Of a stretch of DNA of 64,000 nucleotides, positions 54,601 through 64,000 are shown piece by piece (position 1 is the first letter of the stretch; each line of letters opens with the position of its first letter). Below the pieces are notes generated by a model. It did no database searches, had not been told where the DNA came from, and saw only the letters and a program-made list of their open reading frames with translations. Source of the DNA: Molossus alvarezi (Eukaryota > Chordata > Mammalia > Chiroptera > Molossidae). The DNA lies in NCBI GenBank assembly GCA_037176705.1, contig JBAWUJ010000040.1, positions 496,001-560,000 of the forward strand, read 5' to 3'. Position numbers and translations under genes: made by a program.

Positions 54601-55569
54601 AAGGGAACCTAAGGATGAGTGACTAAAATCGTCACCTGGAGCACAGTGTTTTAGTACGAGTGTGCTTGTTGTTCCCATGACTCAGGGTTTTTGAGTCCAA
54701 TCATCGCCTTCCTGGCCTTGCTGAGCCCTCATCAGTCCACACCAGTTTGGCCTAGGGAATCTAACATGCTGAGATGGACTGTTTAACTTCTCCTTGGACG
54801 CCCTGAACTCACAGCCCAGAACCACTGCCGCACCACACCATCACCCCCACCCCCACCCACTACCCCCCCACACCCTACCCATTCTCAGAGGGTGGAGGGC
54901 AGTTTTCTTCTTTGGCACTTGGAGGGGCACTCTTTCAGCCCCAGACTGCCCATGCTCCCTTCCTTCAGCTTGGAATCATTGGCCTAAGTGCCTGGGAGTT
55001 GTAGAAGCCCCAGGCAAAGTCCTAGGCTCTCTGCATTTGAATGAAGCCATTGAGTTTCCTTGGAATGAATGGCCCAGGCCTCCCATTCCCATTCCCTACC
55101 ACCCCACCACCCCAGCCCCAGGCCCAGCCATCTTTCCTAGGCCCCTGCCTGTCTGTTTGGAGAACCTAAGAGTAGGGGTTTCATCCTAAATTCTGCACCA
55201 GGCCTCTGGGCCTCAGGAAAATTACACAGTGGGTGCCTGCGTGCCTGCCCGTGTGTGCCTTGGGGAAGAAAGAGCAGAAACTACAGGGCAGTGGGCATGT
55301 GGGAGCTCTCTGTAGAACTTCCTCAGACTTGCCCTGAGCCCCAAAGGGCTCTAGCCAGAGAGGGAGGGAGGGAGGAAAGAGAGAAGCAAGAAAAAGAATA
55401 CATACGTACAGCCTATTGAGAAAGAAGCTCAGAGGCCCACCTCCAGGGACTGAAGGATGCCATTGTAATATTCTTAAGGGAAAAGGAGCAAAGGAAAGGC
55501 CAACTCTTCTAGGCTGGCTCCGGGGTGAGGTCAGCCACTGCCCCTGTGTGTCCTCCCCGGGGCCACCAG

Positions 55570-56380
55570 ACATAAGCTACAAAGCGATCTACACATGGCT
55601 GCCTTCTGTGCTGGTCTTGGAGGTGCCTGGGCAATGTCAAGCTGGGCCCCAAAGGCTGGCTGCTACCAGTGCCAGGCCTGGGGCCAGTGAGCTAGAGGAG
55701 GATTGGGGCTCGCTGAGGCCAGATGCTGTGTGTTTGAGAGAGTTTAGGACCATCTGATGTGGGAGCCAAGACAGGCCAATCCTAGGAAAAAACCAAGGGA
55801 CACAGTATGAGTGGGCCTGAATGTTTCGTGGGGCGGGGCCAAAGAAAATAATCAAGGTTGGCCAGACAGTGTGAGTCAGGTCAAGGGAGTCCCAGATAGG
55901 GTGCCCACCGACCTGGCTGCGTGCCCCGTAACAGAAGGGCTCACAGATGGAACAGCAGCCTCCAACAGTACGTGTCTTGTTAAAAGCTGCTCCTCCCCCT
56001 GTCACCCCAATGCCAAAGGACTCAGTTCTTCCCCAGTAAGTCTCTGGTGTCTTTAAAGATACCTCCTTGCTTCCCTCACACCGACCTGTACGCTGGAGTC
56101 CACAAAAAGATCTTCGGAGCTCCGTGCTTGGGCAGGCCCTTTCGAAGGAACTGCCTGGGACCCCGGCAGCCTCAGCCTGGACCTCGATCCCCGGTGGTTT
56201 GCACAGCCACAAGGGATGGGGACGTCTCTTCCTGGTACTGGGATCCTGAGCTGGGTGGGGGCCCGGGGTGGGAAGGGAACCCCTTGCTCCTCAGGGAGGA
56301 TGTTCCCAGTCGAGGCATCCCTCCTGATGTCTCACTACACTCTTAGGTCTCCCACCAGATCGTCTCCCTCATCACGGGCC
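55570..56380 (-). mobile_element. Antisense L1/HAL1-type 5'UTR fragment in unit 2
   Basis: Same fragment as at 49,820-50,600 at the same place in unit 2 (GGGGCTCGCTGAGGCC at 55,705, GAGTCCCAGATA at 55,887, GGGCTCACAGATGGAACA at 55,938), so it was part of the unit before the unit was duplicated. Confidence 0.72.
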
Positions 56381-56439
56381 CGGAAGCCTTCCCTGAGAAA
56401 CAAACCGCGTGGCCGGCTCGGCGGCTGGCAGCCGCTCTT

Positions 56440-57080
56440 CCCTCCACAGCCCACTGAACATCCTCCAGGTCGAAAGGGAGGGGGAGATCTCCTCTGCCCT
56501 CTCAGGGTCTCTGCCCGGGCCGCCGCCGCCGCAGACTGACGCAAAGCCCATGAACAGGACGAGAGCACGGTGATATTGAAATGTTTTATTGACTGATTCT
56601 GTATTTGTATTTGGCCAGAGGCCAAGGGGGGGAGGGGGGAGGGAGCGAGGGAGGTGTGGAGGCCCGTGTGTGTCTGTGAGGGAGGGAGGGACGGAGTGTC
56701 TGTGCGTGTGTGCCTCTCTCCAGCCTGCTTCCGGGTCTGCCCGCAGAACCGCCGTCACGCGATCCAGGCACCGAACGAGCCAGGACGACTTGCTGGGGAC
56801 GCGTGACCACGCCGGTTGCCTGGGCGACCTGAGAGACAGGTTGCCCGGCACCGGACTTGGCCGCTGCAATGGACAGCAACCGGGTCCACCAGTGGACCGG
56901 ATCTCTAACGGGCCGTGACTGGGCGCTGCTGTGTCGGTGTGTGTGGGTGGGGGCGGGGCGGTGTGCGTGTCCCTGGGGGTGAGTGTATGTGTGTGTGTCA
57001 GGGTGGGGGGGGGCGAGGCCGGCTGGGGTTGGCCTGGTGTGCTGGGGGCTGGGCGGGCGCGGGCGGATCAGGCAATAACT
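56440..57080. promoter_or_regulatory. CpG-dense core of unit 2, candidate promoter
   Basis: Same elements in the same order: CTTCCGGG (56,728-56,735), GTTGCCTGGGCGAC (56,815-56,828), GGGCGGGGCGG (56,951-56,961). The GT tract is shorter. Minus-strand AATAAA at plus 56,585-56,590. Confidence 0.35.
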
Positions 57081-57662
57081 ATGAACACGTTGATTTGATG
57101 GACTTATGTTTCAAAAGTACTTATTTGTCCTAAGACACGACAGTCCCTACCTCTCTGAAAACAGTTGCAGTGTGCACCAGGACCGTTTCCACTCCTGTGG
57201 ATGGTTGACGTACCAGCGGCGCCTGTGAAAACCCCAGGCCACCTGGGTCCGGCTTCGCTGCCCACAGCAGGTGTCCTCCACCTGAACCGAGATCGCACAG
57301 AGAAGCTGCCTCCTCGCTCCGATGAAATCTCCAAATCCGCCCGGGGATCCGCTTGCCCGCCTGAACTTCCTCGGCACAGGAGGGGCCTAGGGGAGCAGTC
57401 ACTTCCAAGACTCCGCGAAATTCCCTGTCCTGCAAGACAGGAGAGCTCTATGAGACTAGGGGGGTGAGAGAGAGGAGGAGAGGGAGACGGGGGCGGGGCG
57501 GGAGAGAGAGACACAGAGAGAGCGAGAGAGAGCGAGAGAGAGAGAAGCAGAGAACAGAGGAGAGAAGACAAGTGTCCCAAGCACCCTCCCGCTGCCGTGA
57601 ATCGACCAGGAGCCCGGGCTCCCGAGCGCTGGGCCACGCGTCTCCGTGGCCCCGTTAGTCAG

Positions 57663-57698
57663 GATGCGATGCGATGCGATGGGATGCGATGCGATGCG
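57663..57698 (+). repeat. (GATGC)n short array in unit 2
   Basis: Seven GATGC-type pentamers with one GGATGC variant; unit 1 has about five (51,931-51,955) with GATGT variants. Confidence 0.85.
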
Positions 57699-59460
57699 GC
57701 TGGCCTCACTGGGACGTGTGGCAATCGCGCAGCACCTGCCTGGTGGTGGCTGTGATAAGCTCCGCACAGAGGAGGTTGACAGCTGGCCAGGTCAGCGCAC
57801 AGGGGGATGGGCGGTCAGGACGGGGGCAGGGCGAAGGGGACAGGGCTGAGGCCGCCCTGAATGGTGGCAATTAGCAGCACACCTGCGCCCCTGGGAAAAG
57901 GAAGGCGGTGTGTAGGAGCAGGGTAGGGGCAAATGACACGCGGCAGTACCTGCCATGAAAACTACTTTCTCGGGTCTGAGAAACGCAGGTGGGGGCCTCA
58001 TCCCTTACACTTACTTCTTGACACCTGTGTCGCGTGGAAACAAAATCCACGTGAATCGGCCTCTCCGAGCTGTGTCGTCCGTTTGCTTCTCCTCTTTACA
58101 CATGTCCACTTTTCCCAGACAAAAAGGGGATTTGGTGGACTGAAGAGGGTGACGGAGGGATTCCTGGCAGGACACCGCGAACCACTCCTGTGGCGGCGGG
58201 CCCCGAACCGGCGGGGAAACCCCCCAAAAGTCCCGCCCTAGGCGAGCGCCCCCCTCCACCCGTGTGTTTGGGCCCCCGCCCCGACAACCCACCAAGCTCC
58301 AGTCCGATGGAAAAGCGGCAGATGTGTTCCAGGGGACACCCCTCTACTGCTCGGCCCGCCTGCCTCCAGCTTCCCATGGGCCAGGGGCCCTACCCTTTGG
58401 GCACTGTGAAGCTTTCGCCCCCACTCCTCCCCTTGCCTGGCGCTGGAATCTCTGCCAAGGGCAAGTGGTGCGGCTGGGCGAGGAGGAGGCCTACTAAGGA
58501 AACTTGCCTGCCGTCAACCCCTCCTTCCTGTTCTCCCCTGGGGAATCTTGGTGTGACTCCACATTGCTTCTTGAAGCAGTGAGTGTGTGGGGAAAGCCAA
58601 AGAGAATAAACTCATGAGGTGTTGCAGAGTTCCCTCTTCCCGCTCCCTCCTGCCCTCCCACTTGACCATACCCCCTGCCCCCCTCCCACTCCCTCTCAAA
58701 GGCCGCCTGTGATGAAAATGGGACCTGCACCGCCACTCACAGACACCAGAGAGTTGTGACTGGACCATCCCCTGAATCACCGGCAGAGGGCTGTGGTCAG
58801 CCTGGATCTTTGTGTTCTCATGGGGAAGGAGGTGGAGGAGACACTGCACATAACATCTGCGTTCCGCTCGCTCCGTGAATTTATTGCAACGTGAGTGCAA
58901 GTGAATGGAGCACAACCTGAACTCATGCACATTTATTACGGAAACGGAGCAAGCCAACCTACGCGTCTGGCCTAGGAAGCACAGGCAGGCTGTCAGCTCA
59001 TCTAAAGAGCCTTTTTTGCCTCACATCCCCTTCTGTCTGGAAGTTTTTGGGTTTGAGTTCCTCACCTAGATATCCCCTTTTCTTTGGTCTAGTTCCTGGG
59101 AAGGACCTGCCTCTTTTGTCACTTGGTTGCTTGGTTGCTTGGTTCATTCCTTTACACTCTTCTTTCCTCCTTCCTCTCTCCCTCCCTCCCTGCTGTCCCA
59201 ACAACTTCAGGATGAGTGGTGTCTGAATTCCCCCCTCTCCCCTTCCGTGCCCCCTCCCCTGCTGCACACTTCTGTGACAAATAGAGTCTGTTGGCCTGGT
59301 TCTCAAGACAAGGCCCTGCTACACACGTCCCACAAAGCTCTTTGGCTCTGTTTAACTTTCCTGCCTCGGTTTCTCCGTTCCTCTTCTCCCGGAATTATCC
59401 TGCCATTTCAGTGTCCAACTGCAAATCAAGGAAATACCCTCGGGTTAGGATTAACTGAAG

Positions 59461-59461
59461 A

Positions 59462-59494
<33 letters not shown>

Positions 59495-59613
59495 GGCAGC
59501 AGCAGCGGCAGGGGCAGCAGCAGCTGCAGCAGAAGCAGCACCAACACCAGGACCCGCACCAGCACCAGCACCAGCACCAGCACCAGCACCAGCACCAGCA
59601 ACAACAAAGAATG
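59461..59613 (+). repeat. CAG/CACCAG tract in unit 2
   Basis: About nine pure CAG triplets, a mixed CAG/CGG/CTG section, then about seven CACCAG hexamers. Preceded by CCCTCGGGTTAGGATTAA. Purer than the copy in unit 1. Confidence 0.88.
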
Positions 59614-60917
59614 ACTCAAAAAGCTCATCAGACTCAAAGATTACACCTCAGGTCCTGGGGTGAATTCTGTGGAAGGCCAGGAGACAAATAGGGGACCCTC
59701 TCTGACACATGCAGGAACTCCCTGACTTTCAAAGAGAGGGATTTTTGATGTCCTGACTTGTTTCTAGGTTCTCATTGCAGGGTAGTAAATATAAACATCA
59801 CCTACGACCTCAGATCTGAACACTTTTAAGAACACACAGTTCACTGGCATCTAGGACATATGTTCACATCCCCCTCCTGGGGTCCACTCCTTTGGGGTGA
59901 TGTTTCAAACAACCCCTGGATCACGACTTAGGAGTCAGGGCTCTCCGGAGGAGAGTACCGTGTGTGTGCGCGCGTGTGCGCGTAACAGTGGCCACATACA
60001 CATAGGAACACAGGCGAGCTCAGGGGAGGCCTGTGTAGTGGCCCCACAGACCCAGAGACCTACACTAAACTCACTGATGGTCCAAACTACAAAGGTGTTA
60101 ACTAAATTCACTTGATGGGGGGTTGCCCATGTCCTAGGCCCGGACCTACCCTTGGAAATCGGTGGGCGGAGGGAGGATCGGTGTGTCCTGTCTGTCCAGT
60201 TCAGTGCTCACCATCCATCGATCCACCTACCCACCCACCCACCCACCCAACCATCTCTCCATCCATCCATGTGAAGGGTACCTAAAGGTGAGTTACCAAA
60301 ATCGTCAGCTGGAGCACAGTGTTTCAGTACGAGTGTGCTTGTTGTTCCCGAGACACAGGGTTACTGAGTCCATTCATCCCCTACCAGGCCTCCCTGGACC
60401 CTCATCGGTCCACACCGGCGTTTGGCCTGGGGAATCTAAGACGCCGAGATGGACTCTTTAACTTCTCCTTGGATGCCCTGCACTTGCACCCCTAAACCGC
60501 CACCGCTCACCACCACCACCACCACCACCCAACCGCCACCTCACCCCTGCCCTTTCTCAGAGGGTGGAGGGCAGTTTTCGGCTTTGGCACATGGAGGCGA
60601 ACTCCTTCAGCCCCAGACTGCCCCTGCTCCCTTCCTGCAGCTTGGAATCAGTGGCCTAAGTGTGGGGGAGTTGTAGAAGCCTCAGGCAAAGTCCTAGGCT
60701 CTCTGCATTGGAATCAAGCCATTGCTGTTCCCTTGGAATAAGTGGCCCTGGCCTTCCCTTCCCACCCCCTAACCCCACCCCCACCCCCCAGGCCCAGGCC
60801 CAGGCCAGGACACCTTGCTTAGGCCCATGCCTGTCTTTCTGGAAAAGAGAAGGGTAGGGGTTTCATCCTAAGTTCTGCAGCAGGCCTCTGGGCCTCAGAA
60901 AATTCACGCATTGGGTG

Positions 60918-61418
60918 CCTGCGTGCCTGCCCGTGTGTGACTTGGGGAAGAAAGAGCAGGGACTACAGGGCAGTGGGCATGTGGGAGCTGTCTGTACAAC
61001 TTCCTCAGTCTTGCCCTGAGCCCCAAAGGGCTCTAGCCAGAGAGGGAGGGAGGGAGGGAGGAAAGAGAGAAGCAAGAAAAAGAATACATACGTACAGCCT
61101 ATTGAGAAAGAAGCACAAAGACCCACCTCCAGGGACTGATGATGCCATTTTAATATTCTTAAGGGAAAAGGAGCAAAGGAAAGGCCAACTCTTCTAGGCT
61201 GGCTCCAGGGCGAGGTCAGCCACTGCCCCTGTGTGTTCTCCCCGGGGCCACCAGACATAAGCTACAAAGCGATCTACACATGGCTGCCTTCTGTGCTGGT
61301 CTTTGAGGTGCCTAGGCAATGTCAAGCTGGGGCCCAAGGCTGGCTGCTACTACTGCCAGGCCTGGGGCCAGTGAGCCAGAGGAGGTATGGGGCTCGCTGA
61401 GGCCAGGTGTTGTTGGTT
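60918..61418. repeat. Macrosatellite unit 3, truncated
   Basis: The first 500 bp of a third unit (GCCTGCGTGCCTGCCC, then AGAGGGAGGGAGGGAGG and GGGGCTCGCTGAGGCCAGG). It is closer to unit 2 than to unit 1 by eye. Homology ends at about 61,418, inside the antisense 5'UTR-like part, where the 24-bp satellite begins. Confidence 0.88.
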
Positions 61419-64000
61419 TATGGAAGGATCTTTTTAGTGTTCCCTGAAAAAAACTATTTAGTGTTTTATGGAAGGAACTTGCAATTGTTGTATGGAAAGT
61501 TCTAGCTAGTGTTCCATGGAAAGTACTACTCAGTGTTCCATGGAAGGTACTACTAGTGTACAATGGATGAAACTAGCTAGTTTTCCATGGAAAGATTTGG
61601 CTAGTGTTCCATGGAAGGAACAACTTAGTGTTCCATGGAGGGAACTAGCTATGTTTCATGGAAAGATCTAGTTAGTGTTTTCTGGAATGAACTAGTTTGT
61701 GTTCCATGGATGGAACTACTAAGTGTTCAATGGAAATAACTATTTGGTGTGTCATGAAAGAAAGTACTTAGTGTTCCATGAAAGAAACTACTTAGTATGC
61801 CATTGCAGGATCTAGCCAAAGTTCCATGGAAGGAACTAGCCAGTGTTTCTTGGATACAACTAGCTAGTGTTCCATGGAAGGTACTTCATAGTGTTCAATG
61901 GAAGGAACTACTTAGTGTTCAATGGAAAAAAACTAGCTAGTGTTCCGTAAAAGAAACTTCTTAGTGTTCCAAGGAATGAAATAATTAGTGTTCTATGGAA
62001 AAATATACTTAGTGTTCCATGGAAAGAACTACTTAGTGTTCCATGGAAAGTACTACATATTTTTTGGGGGAAGGAACTTACTTGTGTTGCATAAAACGAA
62101 CTTCTTACTATTCCTCGGAAGGAACTACTTGTTGTCCATGGAAAGAACTACTTAGTTTTCCATAAAAAGAACTAGGTATCGTTCCATGGAAGAAAGTACT
62201 TACTATTCAATAGATGAAACTACTTAGTGTTCCATGAAAGGAACTAGCTAGTGGTCCATGGAAGGAAGTATTTAGTGTTCCATTGAAGGAACTAGTTAGT
62301 GTTCCATGGAAGAAACTACTCAGTTTTCCATGATAAAACTGGCTAGTGCTCCATGCAAGGAACTTCTTAGTTTTCCATGGAGGGAACTACTTAGTGTTCA
62401 ATAGAAGAAACAAGCTAGTGTTCCATGTAAGGAACTAGCTATAGTTCCAAAGAAGGAACTACTTAGTGTTTTATAAAAGAAATTAGTTAGTGTTCCATGG
62501 AAGGAAATAACTATTGTTCCATGGAAGGAACTCCTTTGTGTTCCATGGATGACAATAACTAGTGTTCCATGGAAGGAAATACTTAATGTTTCATTGGATA
62601 ATCTGGCTAGTGATCCTGGAAAGAACTAGCTAGTGTACATGGAAGGAACTACATAGTGTTCCTTGGAAGGATCTATTTAGTGTTCCATAAAATGATCCAG
62701 CTAGTGTTCCATGGAAGGAACTAGGTAGTGATCAATGAAAAAAGTTACTGAGTGATCCATGGAAAGAATTACTTAGTGTTCCATGAAAGAAACAACTTAG
62801 TTTTCATTGGAATGAACCTGCTAGAGTTCAAAAGAAAAAAACAAGATAGTGTTCCATGGTAGGAACTACTCAGTGTTCCATGGAGGGAACAATGATATTT
62901 TTCCTGGAAGGAATCACTTAGTGTCCCATAAAAGGAAGTACTTAGTGTTCCATGAAATTAATTATATAGTTTTCAATGAAAGGAACTAGCTATTGTTACT
63001 TAAAAGGAACTTGTTAGTGTTCCACAGAGAAAACTACTTAGTGTTTTATGGAAAGAAATAGCTAGTGTTCCATTGAAGATATTAGGTAGTGTTCCAGAAA
63101 AGGAACTAGTAAAGGTTCCATGGAAGAAACTAGTTAGTGTTCAAGGGAAGGAACACTAGTGTTCCAGGGTAAAAACTAGCTAGTATTCCACGAAAAAAAC
63201 TAGCTAGTGATCCGTGGAAGGAACAAGCTAGTGTTCCATGGAACAAACTAGATAGCGTTTTATGGAAGGAACCAGCTAGTTTTCCATGGAAGGAATGAAG
63301 TAATATTCCATGAAAGGAACTAGCTAGTGTTCCATGGAAGGAACGATCTAGGGTTTCATGGAAGAATCTAGCTACTTTATCATGGACGGAACTATCTAGG
63401 GTTCCATAAAAAAATCTACTTAGTTTTATATGGAAGGAACTACTTAGTGTACCATGGAAGGAACTAGCGACTGTTCCATGGAATGAACCAGCTAGAGTTC
63501 CATGGAAGGAAATACTTAGTGTTCCATGGAAGGAACTACTTAGTGTTGAATGGAAGGATCAACATAGTGTTCCATGAATAGAAATACTTAGTGTTTCATG
63601 GAAGGATCTTCCTAGTGTTTCATGCAAGGAACTAGCTAGAACTGGCTAGTATTATATGGAAGGATCTAGCTAGTATTCCATGGAAGAATCTACTTAGTTT
63701 TCCAGGGATGGAAATACTTAGTGTTCCATAAAAGGAACTAGCTAGTTTTCCTTGGAATGAACTAGTTAGTGTTCAATGAAAAAAACTAGTTAGTGATACA
63801 TGGAAAAAATTACTGTGATCCATGGAAAGAATTACTTAGTGTTTCATGAAAATAACAACTTAGTGTTCATTGGAATGAACCTGCTAGTGTTCAAAAGAAA
63901 AAACAAGATAGTGTTCCATGGTAGGAACTACTTAATGTTCCATGGAGGGAAAAACGTAGTTTTCCCTGGAAGAAATTACTTAGTGTACCATAAAAAGAAC
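61419..64000. repeat. 24-bp palindromic satellite array, open at the window end
   Basis: About 107 head-to-tail monomers of 24 bp. The consensus is A, then ACTAGCTAGT, then G, then TTCCATGGAA, then GG; the two 10-mers are each perfect palindromes. A second monomer class has ACTACTTAGT in the first position. Monomers differ from the consensus at a few bases and occasional 1-2 bp indels. A stretch at about 62,735-62,960 is repeated at about 63,775-64,000 (shift about 1062 bp), evidence of a higher-order repeat. No ORF of note is present. Confidence 0.95.

Larger units (their letters stand above)
49475..55235. repeat. Macrosatellite unit 1 (about 5.76 kb)
   Basis: Collinear with 55,236-60,917 over its whole length with scattered substitutions and indels. 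Paired landmarks include TGCCTGCC (49,481/55,242/60,924), TTTATTGACTGAT (50,812/56,585), the X-box (51,065/56,815), the GA tract (51,714/57,464), the GATGC run (51,931/57,663) and the CAG tract (53,747/59,461). The unit holds no SINE or L1 body that is unique to one copy. No ORF keeps its frame between the copies, so it is read here as non-coding. Confidence 0.9.
55236..60917. repeat. Macrosatellite unit 2 (about 5.68 kb)
   Basis: Second full unit, same order of parts as unit 1. It has a shorter GT tract (56,935-57,000), lacks the AAAGGCGGCCCTGGCA stretch near 56,810, and has a purer CAG/CACCAG tract (59,461-59,613). Many differences are CG/TG or CG/CA changes, as expected of methylated CpG decay in one copy. 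Confidence 0.9.

Noticed and set aside
59127..59663. A 178-codon ORF with poly-Ala and Ala-Pro repeats
   Set aside because: The repeats are the CAG/CACCAG tract read in another frame; unit 1 does not keep this ORF.
49475..60917. A DUX4-like homeobox gene inside the macrosatellite unit
   Set aside because: I looked for homeodomain signatures (such as a WFQNRR-type helix) in the open frames of both units and saw none.
61419..64000. A CRISPR-like array of short direct repeats
   Set aside because: The 24-bp units are head to tail with no unique spacers, in a mammalian genome with SINEs and L1s.

Overview
The window is mammalian, most likely from a microbat (Yangochiroptera). It carries seven copies of a tRNA-derived SINE with a head reading GCCCTGGCC, a B box, a CT-rich tail and a terminal CCTCGG.TGAGGATTA motif; this is the vesper-bat (VES/Ves) pattern. 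It also has a dense pile of young and old LINE-1 (L1) elements. I found no supported single-copy host protein gene. The only intact ORF with a recognisable function is the ORF1 of a half-LINE (HAL1-type) element.

Region 1 (1-18,480) is a nested L1 stack. It opens with the 3' three quarters of an L1 that has a large ORF2 deletion (1-3,484). An old L1 follows (3,485-4,315, resuming at 13,350), opened first by a truncated L1 (12,527-13,349) and then by a full-length L1 plus a second truncated L1 (4,316-12,512). Both insertions are bracketed by readable target-site duplications (TSDs). A solo LTR (15,907-16,555) and several SINEs sit in the old L1 sequence. Region 2 (18,481-24,100) is mostly low-copy sequence with two SINEs, a CA-rich stretch and a 630-bp GGAA microsatellite; no gene was recognised.

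Region 3 (24,100-46,540) is a second nested L1 territory. An older L1 front end is followed by an L1 (24,838-38,494) that hosts both a nearly intact L1 (26,493-32,347) and, in antisense, an apparently complete HAL1 (34,942-37,154). Next come rearranged L1 pieces holding a second solo LTR of the same family and the same 649-bp length, a GC-rich tandem segment (42,751-43,650), and two minus-strand L1s, one inside the other. Region 4 (46,540-49,474) is low-copy DNA with a MIR fragment, a SINE and three minisatellites.

Region 5 (49,475-61,418) is a large tandem repeat (macrosatellite-like) with two full units of about 5.76 and 5.68 kb and the start of a third. Each full unit contains an antisense L1/HAL1-type 5'UTR, a CpG-dense core with ETS, X-box (RFX) and GC-box motifs, and GT, GA, GATGC and CAG/CACCAG repeats. 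The ORFs in the two units are not conserved in frame, so a protein product is unlikely. Region 6 (61,419-64,000, open to the right) is a 24-bp satellite whose consensus is built from two different 10-bp perfect palindromes, with signs of a roughly 1.06-kb higher-order repeat. The third macrosatellite unit breaks off at this satellite.

The most unusual parts are regions 5 and 6 and the intact-looking HAL1. All assignments come from reading the sequence; no database search was run.
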